DNA of 64,000 bases from assembly GCF_001512305.1 (NCBI RefSeq), contig NZ_LNUT01000005.1:1486932-1550931 (forward strand). The letters run 5' to 3'. The stretch is from Arthrobacter sp. EPSL27. Its GTDB lineage: Bacteria > Actinomycetota > Actinomycetes > Actinomycetales > Micrococcaceae. Below the pieces are notes generated by a model. It made no database searches. It was given only the letters and a program-made list of their open reading frames with translations, and was not told where the DNA came from. Positions 48,183 to 56,158 of the stretch are shown here, piece by piece (position 1 is the first letter of the stretch; every line of letters starts with the position of its first letter). A program made the position numbers and the translations under genes.

Positions 48183-48271
48183 CAGGACGCCGTCCGGCTG
48201 AACAGGGCAAAAATTTAGGGCCGAAGCCTTTCGTTTTTGTCCTTTCGGGTTCCTCCGAACTGGACTATAAA

Positions 48272-48300
48272 ACTATAAGGGCACACCCCGGAATATCCAA
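48272..48300 (-). promoter_or_regulatory. Promoter of the tRNA operon
   Basis: On the minus strand TTGGAT (48295-48300), a 17-bp spacer and TATAGT (48272-48277), about 90 bp before tRNA-Glu. This is the best sigma70-type promoter in the window. Confidence 0.8.
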
Positions 48301-48336
48301 AATCAACCGGCCGGGCGTCGCGCCGGGCCGCAGTCC

Positions 48337-48969
48337 TCAAGAATTCCGGTCGGGGCGGGCCCGCTCCACATCTCCGGCCGCATCCTGCCGGCCCCTGGCC
48401 CGCAGCCCCGCGATCACGCCGTCAATGTCCGCTTCCGGCCGGTTCTGGCTGAGCTTGCGCTTCGCCTCGACGCGCGTGATGACAAGTTCGACGCCGACAA
48501 TCGCCCGGAGCTGCCCGGCGATGTAGCGGGCGGGCGCGTCGTCCACGGCCCAGGGGTGGTCCGAGGCTGCTTCATGCTGCTCGGTCAGCCGCCGCACCAG
48601 TCCGTCGAGCCACTCCGGGTCGTCGTGGATGACCAGCCGGCCGTAGGCGTGCGCGGTGGTGTAGTTCCAGGTGGGCACCACGCGGCCATGGTCTGCCTTG
48701 CTGGGGTACCAGTTCGGGGAGATGTAGGCATCGGAGCGCTGGATGATGGCGAGGGCCTCGCCCAGCGCCGGGACCTGCCACTGCTCGTTGTTGCGGGCAA
48801 AATGGCCCAGCAGGGCCCCGTGCTCCCCCACCGCCGGATCGTAGACGAACGGCAGCAAGGTGGCGAGGAGGCCGCGTTCCGTGGACGTCACCAGGTTGGC
48901 GGCGCCGGCGTTCGCCAGCAAATCCCTGACGGCATCCTGGTCCGCGGCGAAGTGTTGGGGGACGTACAT
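48337..48969 (-). CDS. PaiB-family FMN-binding negative transcriptional regulator-like protein
   Basis: A 210-residue protein. The ATG at 48969 has AAAGGA 6 nt upstream; the nine-residue in-frame extension above it lacks support. MYVPQHF, GHFARNNEQW, SPNWYPSKADHGRVVPTWNY and AHAYGRLVIHDDPEW are the signature segments of the PaiB family, with an FMN-binding split-barrel fold. In Bacillus PaiB lowers protease and sporulation gene expression, but many members may be flavin enzymes. No DNA-binding domain is visible beyond the family fold, so the regulator label is by homology only. Confidence 0.9.
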   Translation of the reverse strand: MYVPQHFAADQDAVRDLLANAGAANLVTSTERGLLATLLPFVYDPAVGEHGALLGHFARNNEQWQVPALGEALAIIQRSDAYISPNWYPSKADHGRVVPTWNYTTAHAYGRLVIHDDPEWLDGLVRRLTEQHEAASDHPWAVDDAPARYIAGQLRAIVGVELVITRVEAKRKLSQNRPEADIDGVIAGLRARGRQDAAGDVERARPDRNS

Positions 48970-49012
48970 GGCGGTTCCTTTGTCGAGAAGTTTCACGGAT
49001 GTGCTGCCTGCC

Positions 49013-49615
49013 TCAGGCTACGAGCATGACAGCGAGGGTGACCATCACCAAGGCGATCCCGCCGTCGAGCACACGCCAGCTGCCGGGCCGGGCGAACCAC
49101 GGCGCGAGGTACCGGGCGCCGGCGCCCAGCGCGGAGAACCAGGCGATGCTGCCGAGGCCCGCTCCGGCGGCAAACCACCACCGCCCGTCCGCGCCGTGGG
49201 CGCCGGCCAGCGAGCCCAGGAGCAGCACGGTGTCCAGATACACGTGGGGGTTCAGCCAGGTCAGGGCCAGGCAGGTGCCCAGGGCGGCGGCCCACGTCCC
49301 CCGCCGGCCCTCCGCAGTGAGGGCCGCCTGGCCGCCGCGGATGGCCCGCGCGGCCGCCATCAAACCGTAGGCCAGGAGGAAGGCGGCCCCGGCCCAGCGC
49401 ACCACTTCCAGGACGGCCGGCGCCCGTTCGATCAGGACGCCCACCCCGGCCACCCCCAGCACAATCAGCACCAGGTCCGACAGGGCGCAGACGGCCACCA
49501 CCAGCAGGACATGCGAGCGCTGGACGCCCTGGCGCAGCACGAAGGCGTTCTGCGCACCGATGGCGATGATGAGGGAGAGCCCGCTGGCCAGTCCCGAAGC
49601 GAGGGAGTAGATCAC
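49013..49615 (-). CDS. lysE: LysE/ArgO-family amino acid exporter
   Basis: A 200-residue exporter with six predicted helices. The start is a GTG at 49615 that appears leaderless behind TACCGT (49623-49628). LysE features are LIIAIGAQNAFVLRQGVQRSH in the first helix and loop, then LALTWLNPHVYLDTVLLLG with the family motif NPHVYLDT. It exports basic amino acids such as lysine or arginine when they accumulate. It is divergent from a LysG/ArgP-type regulator, the usual partner that activates it. Confidence 0.93.
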   Translation of the reverse strand: MIYSLASGLASGLSLIIAIGAQNAFVLRQGVQRSHVLLVVAVCALSDLVLIVLGVAGVGVLIERAPAVLEVVRWAGAAFLLAYGLMAAARAIRGGQAALTAEGRRGTWAAALGTCLALTWLNPHVYLDTVLLLGSLAGAHGADGRWWFAAGAGLGSIAWFSALGAGARYLAPWFARPGSWRVLDGGIALVMVTLAVMLVA

Positions 49616-49665
49616 CCTGTCAACGGTAGGGTCCGGACCAACATGAAACCAGTTAATAATTCTTC

Positions 49666-49682
49666 GCCAACATAAGATTGGC
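49666..49682. promoter_or_regulatory. Operator in the lysE-lysG intergenic region
   Basis: GCCAA-N7-TTGGC, a perfect 17-bp palindrome overlapping the TAAGAT -10 box of the regulator gene. CCAACAT recurs at 49638-49644. Binding by LysG here would repress its own gene and could activate lysE. Confidence 0.55.
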
Positions 49683-49684
49683 TA

Positions 49685-50566
49685 ATGATCGACATCCATC
49701 CGGAGCAGGCCCGGACGCTGGCCGCCATCGTGGCGCACGGCAGCTTCGAGGCCGCGGCCAGCCACTTGCGGGTCACGGCGTCGGCGGTGAGCCAGCGCGT
49801 CCGGGCCCTCGAAGTCGCCGTCGGCCGGCCGGTCCTGAAGCGCACGCGCCCCGTGGAACTCACCACATCCGGCCAGGCGGTGGTGCGCTTCGCCCGGCAG
49901 CTGGACATGCTCTCCGCCGACCTGGCCGAGGAACTGCAGCCCGGCGTGCAGCCTGCCCGCGTGCGCCTGACCCTCGTGATCAACAGCGACTCCCTGCACA
50001 CCTGGGCACTGCCCGGCCTCGCCGCCGTGGCGGACAAGGTGCAGCTGGAGATCCTGCGCGAGGACCAGGACTATTCACTCGAGCTGCTCCGCAACGGCGC
50101 CGCCGCCGCGGCCATCACCACCACCGCCAAGGCCGCCCCCGGCTGCTCGTCCCGGCGGCTGGGCGTGATGCGCTACCTGCCGGTCTGCACCCCGGAGTTC
50201 GCCGCCCGGTGGTTTGCCGGCGGGGCGACGGCGGCCGTGCTCGCCGACGCCCCGGTCATCATCTTCGACCGCAAGGATGACCTGCAGGACCGCTACCTGC
50301 GGAGCGTCAGCCGGACAGCGATCCAGCCGCCGCGGCACTACGTCCCGGCCGCCCACGAGTTCGGCGAGGCGATCCGCTGGGGCATGGGCTGGGGCCTGCT
50401 CCCCGAAATCGAGGTGCGGGACGAACTGAAACGCCGCACCCTGGTTCCCCTGGACCCGGCCGCCCACGTGGACGTCCCGCTGCACTGGCAGCAGTGGCGG
50501 CACGGTTCGGCCGCTTTGGACGAAGTGGCCGCTGCCATCCAGGCCGCTGCCCGCCCCCTTTTATGA
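49685..50566 (+). CDS. lysG: LysG/ArgP-type LysR-family regulator
   Basis: A 293-residue LysR regulator with a leaderless ATG behind TAAGAT (49673-49678, 6-nt gap). The helix-turn-helix is IHPEQARTLAAIVAHGSFEAAASHLRVTASAVSQRVRALE-type within residues 1-60. The effector domain resembles ArgP/LysG, which sense lysine or arginine and activate the divergent exporter gene. The 69-bp gap between the two starts contains a perfect 17-bp palindrome. The GAF- and LysR-type regulators elsewhere in the window differ in length and in helix-turn-helix sequence. Confidence 0.92.
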   Translation: MIDIHPEQARTLAAIVAHGSFEAAASHLRVTASAVSQRVRALEVAVGRPVLKRTRPVELTTSGQAVVRFARQLDMLSADLAEELQPGVQPARVRLTLVINSDSLHTWALPGLAAVADKVQLEILREDQDYSLELLRNGAAAAAITTTAKAAPGCSSRRLGVMRYLPVCTPEFAARWFAGGATAAVLADAPVIIFDRKDDLQDRYLRSVSRTAIQPPRHYVPAAHEFGEAIRWGMGWGLLPEIEVRDELKRRTLVPLDPAAHVDVPLHWQQWRHGSAALDEVAAAIQAAARPLL

Positions 50567-50651
50567 GCGGCCATGCGCAGCTTCCAGGCGGCTGGCAGGA
50601 ACTTGTGCTGACGTGACCGATTTCCGCCAGTCGCCGGGCCCCGGCACGGGC

Positions 50652-50657
50652 TAGATT
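50652..50657 (+). promoter_or_regulatory. -10 box of a leaderless promoter
   Basis: TAGATT, then 6 nt (GGCAGC), then the ATG at 50664. Confidence 0.55.
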
Positions 50658-50663
50658 GGCAGC

Positions 50664-51584
50664 ATGGCAACAACCGCCCAGACAGGCTCCCCGCAAATCC
50701 GCCCGGCCCGGATCAGCAAACTCGGCATCGCCGCCGTCGTGGCGACGGTGGTGCTGTGGGCGTCCGCCTTTGTGGGCATCCGGGCCGTGGGTCCCAGCTT
50801 CTCCCCGGGTTCCCTGACGCTGGGCCGGCTGGGGATTGCCGCCGTCGTCCTGGGCCTGGTGGTGCTGCCGCAGCTGCTGCGGAAGGGCGCCAGCCTCCCC
50901 CAGGGCCGCGAGTGGTGGCCCATCCTGGCCTACGGCGTCATGTGGTTCGGCGGCTACAACGTGGCCCTGAACGCCGCCGAGCACCTGCTCGACGCCGGCA
51001 CGGCGGCGCTGCTGATCAACGTCAACCCGATCCTGGTCGCCATCATGGCCGGAGTCATCCTCAAGGAGGGCTTCCCCCGCTGGCTGATCATCGGCAGCCT
51101 GGTCGCGTTCGGCGGGGTGGCAGTGATCGCCCTTGGTTCCGGGCAGCGGTCGACGGCGGACGTGGCGGGCGTGCTGCTCTGCCTGCTGGCGGCGGCCCTC
51201 GCGGCGGTCAGTGTGATCGTGCAGAAGCCTGTGCTGCGGAAACTGCCCGCGGCCCAGGCCACCTGGTTCGGAATCCTGGTGGGGGCGGTCTGCTGCCTGC
51301 CCTTCAGCGGCCAGCTGGCCGCCGAACTGCAGGCGGCCCCGCTGCCGGCGACGCTGGGACTGGTCTATCTCGGCGTTTTCCCCACGGCCATCGCGTTCAC
51401 CACCTGGGCCTACGCGCTGTCCCTGATCGACGCCGGCCGGCTCGCCGCCACCACGTATCTCGTGCCGGGCACCACCATCCTGATCTCCTGGCTGGTGCTG
51501 GGCGAGATCCCCACCGTCTGGGGCCTGGTGGGCGGTGCCATCTGCCTCGTGGGAGTGGGCCTGACCCGGCGCCGGTCGCGCTGA
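50664..51584 (+). CDS. EamA-family (DMT) transporter
   Basis: A 306-residue membrane protein with ten predicted helices in two EamA repeats. The first repeat begins LGIAAVVATVVLWASAFVGIRAVG and ends GTAALLINVNPILVAIMAG; the second begins AGVLLCLLAAALAAVSVIV and includes VYLGVFPTAIAFTTWAYAL and VPGTTILISWLVLGEIPT. DMT-family proteins mostly export amino acids and other metabolites. The gene is leaderless and probably independent of the LysG gene 97 bp upstream, though the location beside an amino acid exporter is suggestive. Confidence 0.92.
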   Translation: MATTAQTGSPQIRPARISKLGIAAVVATVVLWASAFVGIRAVGPSFSPGSLTLGRLGIAAVVLGLVVLPQLLRKGASLPQGREWWPILAYGVMWFGGYNVALNAAEHLLDAGTAALLINVNPILVAIMAGVILKEGFPRWLIIGSLVAFGGVAVIALGSGQRSTADVAGVLLCLLAAALAAVSVIVQKPVLRKLPAAQATWFGILVGAVCCLPFSGQLAAELQAAPLPATLGLVYLGVFPTAIAFTTWAYALSLIDAGRLAATTYLVPGTTILISWLVLGEIPTVWGLVGGAICLVGVGLTRRRSR

Positions 51585-51592
51585 TTCGGCAC

Positions 51593-51598
51593 TAGAGT
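51593..51598 (+). promoter_or_regulatory. -10 box of a leaderless promoter
   Basis: TAGAGT, then 6 nt (TCAGCT), then the ATG at 51605. Confidence 0.5.
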
Positions 51599-51604
51599 TC
51601 AGCT

Positions 51605-52054
51605 ATGCCCGCTTTCCTGCCGCCAGGCCTCCCCATCGTCCCGGACGAACCTGACGTCCCGGAGGACAACGGCGCGGGCGACGGCCCGTTCCCGATGTCC
51701 GAGGCCGACTTTGAAGCCGCCGTCAACGACGCCCTGGACCGGATCCCCCCGGAGCTCGCGAAGACCATGAACAACGTGGCCATCTTCATCGAGGACGACT
51801 ACACCCCGCAGCCCGGCGAGGACCCGGAGACGGTGCTGCTGGGCCTCTATGAAGGGGTGCCGCTCACCGAACGGGATTCCTGGTGGGACGCCGGATCCCT
51901 GCCGGACCGCATCACCATCTATCGCCAGCCCATCCTGGATATCTGCGCATCGCGGGAAGACGTGATCGAGGAAGTGACTATCACCGTGGTCCACGAGATC
52001 GCGCACCACTTCGGCATCAGCGACCACCGCCTGCACGAGCTCGGCTGGGGCTAG
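51605..52054 (+). CDS. Minimal zincin metallopeptidase family protein
   Basis: A 149-residue protein of the actinobacterial family often called metallopeptidase or DUF1025-like. The first 30 residues are proline- and acid-rich. The zinc motif is HEIAHHFGISDHRLHELGWG: two histidines and the glutamate of HExxH, and a third ligand, probably the aspartate or histidine of SDHRLHELGW. SEADFEAAVNDALDRIPPELAK and LYEGVPLTERDSW are family segments. Proteolysis has not been firmly established for the family. Its stop codon TAG lies within the -10 box of the next gene. Confidence 0.88.
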   Translation: MPAFLPPGLPIVPDEPDVPEDNGAGDGPFPMSEADFEAAVNDALDRIPPELAKTMNNVAIFIEDDYTPQPGEDPETVLLGLYEGVPLTERDSWWDAGSLPDRITIYRQPILDICASREDVIEEVTITVVHEIAHHFGISDHRLHELGWG

Positions 52055-52057
52055 CCT
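52052..52057 (+). promoter_or_regulatory. -10 box overlapping a stop codon
   Basis: TAGCCT, 7 nt before the ATG at 52065; its first three bases are the TAG stop of the zincin gene. Confidence 0.45.
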
Positions 52058-52064
52058 TGTAGGC

Positions 52065-52997
52065 ATGGGACACAACCACAGCCATGCGCACGGCCTCGGC
52101 GCCCCCGGCACTGCCACGGCAAAGCACCGGAAGCGCCTGGTGGCCGTCCTGGCCATCACCCTCGGCGTCGTTCTGATCCAGGTGGTCGGCGCGCTGGTGT
52201 CGGGGTCTTTGGCACTGCTGGCCGACGCCGGGCACATGCTTTCGGACGCGGCCGGCGTCTCCATCGCCCTCCTGGCCGCCTGGATCGCGTCCCGGCCGGC
52301 CAGTGACCAGCGCACGTACGGCTACCAGCGCGCCGAGGTGCTGGCCGCCATGGCGAACGCCCTGGTGCTGATCGTCATCTCCGTGGTGATCTTCACCGAG
52401 GCCATCCGCCGGCTGGGTTCCACGCCCGAGGTCCAGACCGACGTGATGCTCTACGCGGCCGTCCTGGGCGCCGTCGCCAACCTCGTCTCCCTCCTGATCC
52501 TGCGCGGAGCCCAGAAGGAGAGCCTCAATGTCCGGGGAGCCTACCTCGAGGTCCTGGGCGACCTGCTGGGTTCCTTCGCGGTCATTGCCGCCGCGCTGGT
52601 CATCATGGTGACGGGATACCAGGCGGCGGACACCATCGCTTCGATCGTTATTGCGCTGATGATCCTGCCACGTGCCTGGCACCTGCTCCGCGACGTGGTG
52701 GACGTGCTGCTCGAGGCAACCCCCAAGGGGGTGGACGTGCAGCTGATCCGTGAGCACATCCTGGCCGTGGACGGGGTGGTGTCCGTGCACGATATCCACA
52801 TCTGGACCATCACCTCGGGCGTGCCGGTCTTTTCCGCCCACGTTGTCGTGGAGGACGCGGCCCTGGACGCCCGCGGCGCCGACCAGATCCTGGACACGCT
52901 GGTCAGCTGCCTGGGCTCGCACTTCGACACCGAGCACTGCACGTTCCAGCTGGAGCCGGTCTCCCACGCGGAGCATGAGTCACACCAGCACGCCTGA
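52065..52997 (+). CDS. CDF-family zinc/cobalt exporter (ZitB/CzcD type)
   Basis: A 310-residue cation diffusion facilitator. The histidine-rich N-terminus (GHNHSHAHGLG) can bind metal. Six helices are predicted; the metal site is HMLSDAAGVSIALLAAWIA (helix 2) and LLGSFAVIAAALVIM (helix 5, with the preceding YLEVLGDLLGS). The cytoplasmic domain ends with GVVSVHDIHIWTITSGVPVFSAHVVVE. The HxxxD (helix 2) and D-containing (helix 5) layout fits Zn2+ or Co2+ efflux with proton antiport. It appears leaderless. Its end is 24 nt from that of the convergent ABC permease. Confidence 0.94.
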   Translation: MGHNHSHAHGLGAPGTATAKHRKRLVAVLAITLGVVLIQVVGALVSGSLALLADAGHMLSDAAGVSIALLAAWIASRPASDQRTYGYQRAEVLAAMANALVLIVISVVIFTEAIRRLGSTPEVQTDVMLYAAVLGAVANLVSLLILRGAQKESLNVRGAYLEVLGDLLGSFAVIAAALVIMVTGYQAADTIASIVIALMILPRAWHLLRDVVDVLLEATPKGVDVQLIREHILAVDGVVSVHDIHIWTITSGVPVFSAHVVVEDAALDARGADQILDTLVSCLGSHFDTEHCTFQLEPVSHAEHESHQHA

Positions 52998-53021
52998 CGT
53001 CCGGAAACGCACCAGCCGGCC

Positions 53022-53951
53022 TTAGGACAGCACGTCCTTGGTGATGAAGCGGCCGTAGGCGAGCGCCCCGAACACGGCGACGTAGCCGCCCTGCAGCACG
53101 AGGTTGGTGCCGAAGGAATCCCAGGCGATCGGCTGGCGGAGCAGATCCGCGAAGTCCAGCCAGTAGTGGGTGAACAGCCACGGGTGCAGCCATTCCAGCT
53201 GCGGCAGGGCGTCAAGAACCTGGGAGACAACCGACAGCACCACGGTGGCTGCCATCGCCCCCACCGGTACGTCGGTGAGGGTGGACATAAACAGCCCGAT
53301 CGCCGACAGGCCCATCAGCGAGACCGCAAGGTAGGAGGCGATCAGGAGCAGCCGCAGCAGTGCCTCAGCAGCGCCGATGGAATCGCCGGAGAGCAGGGTC
53401 ACCGGCCCCACCGGAAAGAGCACCGCCCCGATCCCGGCGCCCACCAGCGCCACCACAAGCGGGGCGGTAATGGCGAACGCCACCGCGCCGGCATACTTGA
53501 CCAGCAGCAGCCGGACCCGGCCCGCGGGTCCCACCAGCAAATACCGCAGCGTACCCATCCCGGCTTCCCCGGCCACGGTATCCCCCGCCACCACCCCTAC
53601 GGTGAGCGGCAGGAACAAGGGAACGGAGACCAGCATTGCGGTTACGCCAACGAACAGCCCGTTCTGGGAGATCCGGTCAAGGAACGCCGGGCCGCGGCCC
53701 GGCGGCACCGCGGAGGACACCCTCACGGCCACGGCGATCAGGATTGGAATGGCCGCGAGCGCACAGAGCATGGCCCAGGTGCGGCGGCGGCGGAACAGCA
53801 CCCCCAGCTCGGACGCGAGCAGGCCTCGGCCCCACCGCCGCCCGGCGGGCGCGGCCGCCGGACGGTGCGCGGCATTGCCGGCCATGTCCTCCGGGACGGT
53901 GTCTCCGCCGGTCCTCTCGCGGGAGCCGGATTCCTTACTGGACAACGTCAA
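53022..53951 (-). CDS. ABC-2 type transporter permease
   Basis: A permease with six predicted helices: a long polar N-terminus, then RTWAMLCALAAIPILIAVAV, LFVGVTAMLVSVPLFLPLTV, YAGAVAFAITAPLVVALVGAG, LLLIASYLAVSLMGLSAIGLF and two more. The given start is a TTG at 53951 overlapping the ATPase stop by 17 nt; an ATG at 53885 with an adjacent GGAGG is the alternative, giving 287 residues. ABC-2 permeases form exporters with the ATPase just upstream. The substrate is unknown; a lipid or peptide antibiotic is typical for the type. Confidence 0.85.
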   Translation of the reverse strand: MTLSSKESGSRERTGGDTVPEDMAGNAAHRPAAAPAGRRWGRGLLASELGVLFRRRRTWAMLCALAAIPILIAVAVRVSSAVPPGRGPAFLDRISQNGLFVGVTAMLVSVPLFLPLTVGVVAGDTVAGEAGMGTLRYLLVGPAGRVRLLLVKYAGAVAFAITAPLVVALVGAGIGAVLFPVGPVTLLSGDSIGAAEALLRLLLIASYLAVSLMGLSAIGLFMSTLTDVPVGAMAATVVLSVVSQVLDALPQLEWLHPWLFTHYWLDFADLLRQPIAWDSFGTNLVLQGGYVAVFGALAYGRFITKDVLS

Positions 53952-54969
53952 AGCCCTCCCCCGTCAGCGCCACGAACCGTTCCTCCAGGCTGACCTCCTC
54001 CAGGGCGAAACCCCGGACCCGGACGCCTGCCGCCACCAGCGCGGCCACCACATCCTCCGGCGCCACGTGGCCGTTGCCGGCCGCGGCGGGAAGCTGGGCA
54101 TGCACCACTTCACCGGCTCTGGTGATTGACCTCCCGGCAGCCGCGGCACCCGGCACCGCGTCCGGGCAGGCGGCCGCGGGCCCGTTGCCGGCCGGGCCCA
54201 GGCCCAGCCGGGCCAGCACCTCCGCCGCGGCGCCCGGGTCCGGCGTCAGGACCCGGATCCTTGTCTGCCCGTCCTGGCGCAGCCCCGCGAGCGTCCCCTG
54301 GGCCACCAACCGGCCGGCACTCATGATGGCCGCATGCGTGCAGATCTGCTCCACTTCCGCCAGCAGATGGCTGGAGACGAAGACGGTGGCGCCGTCGGCC
54401 GCGAGCGACCGGACAAGGCTGCGGACCTCCCGGGTGCCCTGCGGGTCCAGTCCGTTGGTGGGTTCGTCCAGGATCAGGAGGTCGCGGGGCGCCAACAGGG
54501 CGTTGGCGATGCCGAGCCGCTGCTTCATGCCCAGCGAATAGGCCTTGACCTTCTTGTCCGCCACATGGGTCAGCCCCACCCGGTCCAGCGCCGCGTGCAC
54601 CCGCGCCTTCCGGGTTGCGGCCGAGGCCGCCGGATCCGCGGCGTCGAGGCGGTGCAGGTTGGCTGCGCCGGAGAGGAAGGGATAAAACGCCGGCCCCTCT
54701 ACCAGGGCGCCCACGCGGGGCAGGACACTGCGCAGCCGCCCGGGCATTTCCTCTCCCAGCAGCCGGACGGAGCCGCTGCTGGCGGCGGCGAGCCCCAGCA
54801 TGACCCGGATGGTGGTGGTTTTGCCGGAGCCGTTGGGGCCCAGGAACCCGAAGACCGAACCCCTGGGCACGGCCAGGTCCACGCCGTCGACGGCGAGTTG
54901 GTGGCCGAAGCGCTTGCTCAGACCGGAGGTCTCGATGCTCAGTTCCGTCGCCGGCCCGGCGGCGGTCAC
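53935..54969 (-). CDS. ABC transporter ATP-binding protein (drug/lipid export type)
   Basis: A 344-residue ATPase starting at GTG 54969. Walker A is GFLGPNGSGKTTTIRVMLGL, the signature is YSLGMKQRLGIANAL, Walker B is LLILDEPTNGLDPQ and the switch histidine is in VFVSSHLLAEVEQICTHAAI. This is the DrrA/CcmA-like subfamily that works with ABC-2 permeases, one of which overlaps its end. A C-terminal extension of about 100 residues (LTPDPGAAAEVLARLG onward) is typical of the group. It follows the LolA-like gene by 18 nt, so all three may form one operon. Confidence 0.93.
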   Translation of the reverse strand: MTAAGPATELSIETSGLSKRFGHQLAVDGVDLAVPRGSVFGFLGPNGSGKTTTIRVMLGLAAASSGSVRLLGEEMPGRLRSVLPRVGALVEGPAFYPFLSGAANLHRLDAADPAASAATRKARVHAALDRVGLTHVADKKVKAYSLGMKQRLGIANALLAPRDLLILDEPTNGLDPQGTREVRSLVRSLAADGATVFVSSHLLAEVEQICTHAAIMSAGRLVAQGTLAGLRQDGQTRIRVLTPDPGAAAEVLARLGLGPAGNGPAAACPDAVPGAAAAGRSITRAGEVVHAQLPAAAGNGHVAPEDVVAALVAAGVRVRGFALEEVSLEERFVALTGEGFDVVQ

Positions 54970-54987
54970 CCCGCGGTCACCCGGCGC

Positions 54988-56073
54988 TCACGGCTGCGCG
55001 GCTGCGGCCTGGAGCCGCTCCAGCGGCACGGAACCGGCGAGGATGCGTCCGTCCTCCAGGATCAGCACGTTTATCAGCGACGTGGACACCAGCCGTCCGC
55101 CCGGGACGGGGACCGCGGCCTGGTCCAGGAGCGATGCCGCACCGGACCGGGGCTCGTCAGCGGCAGGGGCCTTCATGGCCCCGGCCGGGAACTCAAGGAC
55201 GGTTTCCCAGCCCGTTCCGGTGACTGTGGGCCGTTTGGCGGCCTTCGCCTGGGCAACGTCCGACGGCGGTGCGGCGGCTTTGCGCTCCTGCAGCGGCACT
55301 TCCTCCACGGTGGCACCGGGCGGCGGGGTGAAGTTGAAGATGGCGGCATCCGGGGAACCGAGGGTCAGGCTCGTGTACTCCACACTGAACGCGGGCTCCG
55401 ACTGTCCCCGCGCCTTCAGCTCGACGCCGAGCGGAAGCCCGCTTTCGCCGTCGACGGCGATGGTGGCCGAATCCACCAGGGTGGTGCCGGATTTCGGGGT
55501 GAGCACCAGGTTGTAGGCGGCCCGCCCGGCGACCTGCGTGTCGGGGCCTACGGCCACCTCAGTGCTGGAGTCGAGTTTGGCGAGCAGTTTGTCCGCCAGG
55601 TCACCGGGGGTCGCGGTGGAGGGGCTGTCCTTGTGGCGGGCGGTGGCATCGGCCGGGAGCTGCATATGCGCGGCCGTGTTGTCCTTGGAGTTGTAGAACC
55701 AGAGTTCGCCGCCGTTCCGGACCGCGTTCCGCTCAGCCATCCGGTCCATGACCTGCACCCGGGCTTTATCCGGCCCGTCGAGGTAGACCCGTGCCGTGTG
55801 GGGGCCCGTCAGCAGCTCCAGCCAGGCGGCCTCCGGGGCGCCTGCGCCGGGGCCGGACGTCGGGAGTTCCGGCAGGCCAAGCGCGGAGGTTTGTTCCAGC
55901 GTGCCGGACAGGGCCTTCTCGCCGTGCTGGGCGAGCATGAGCAGGACCTGCTGCGGCGTCTTCTCCGGCAGCGGATCGCCCGCGTTTGCGGGCAGTGAAG
56001 CGGACAGGACGCCGGCCGCGATCACGGCAGGCACCACCACGGCGGGCATCCAACGCAGCCATTTGCGCGTCAT
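54988..56073 (-). CDS. LolA/RseB-like secreted protein
   Basis: A 361-residue exported protein. I choose the ATG at 56073 (TRKWLRWMPAVVVPAVIAAGVLSASLPANAGD): it gives an N-region with Arg and Lys, a hydrophobic core and an ANA-G signal peptidase site. A TTG at 56109 in frame is the alternative. The mature part has the strand pattern of LolA/RseB-type lipid-binding proteins (VRVYLDGPDKARVQVMDRMAERNAVRNGGELWFYNSKDNTAAHMQLP, then YNLVLTPKSGTTLVDSATIAVDGESGLPLGVELKARGQ). It lacks a lipobox cysteine. It lies just upstream of an ABC exporter and may deliver or sense lipid on the cell surface. The ten-codon upstream ORF overlaps its start. Confidence 0.85.
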   Translation of the reverse strand: MTRKWLRWMPAVVVPAVIAAGVLSASLPANAGDPLPEKTPQQVLLMLAQHGEKALSGTLEQTSALGLPELPTSGPGAGAPEAAWLELLTGPHTARVYLDGPDKARVQVMDRMAERNAVRNGGELWFYNSKDNTAAHMQLPADATARHKDSPSTATPGDLADKLLAKLDSSTEVAVGPDTQVAGRAAYNLVLTPKSGTTLVDSATIAVDGESGLPLGVELKARGQSEPAFSVEYTSLTLGSPDAAIFNFTPPPGATVEEVPLQERKAAAPPSDVAQAKAAKRPTVTGTGWETVLEFPAGAMKAPAADEPRSGAASLLDQAAVPVPGGRLVSTSLINVLILEDGRILAGSVPLERLQAAAAQP

Positions 56074-56102
56074 CGCGACCGCGCTCCAACCTTGCAGCTC
56101 AT
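56070..56102 (-). CDS. Leaderless 10-codon upstream ORF coupled to the LolA/RseB-like gene
   Basis: On the minus strand TACTGT (56109-56114) is followed by 6 nt and an ATG at 56102. The ten codons read MSCKVGARSR, and the TGA overlaps the ATG of the secreted protein as ATGA. A leaderless transcript beginning here would let ribosomes terminate and reinitiate on the main gene, which has only a weak ribosome site. Confidence 0.35.
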   Translation of the reverse strand: MSCKVGARSR

Positions 56103-56158
56103 GCTTCAACAGTACGCCTGGAAGTGCTCCACTTCACCTCTCCGGCCGACATTGCCGG

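Noticed and set aside
48308..48330. GC-rich hairpin after the PaiB-like gene
   Set aside because: The arms have a mismatch and no T-tract follows on the minus strand, so it is not supported as a terminator.
54334..55998. 554-codon open frame on the plus strand
   Set aside because: It is antisense to the ABC ATPase and the LolA/RseB-like gene, both of which have clear motifs or a signal peptide.
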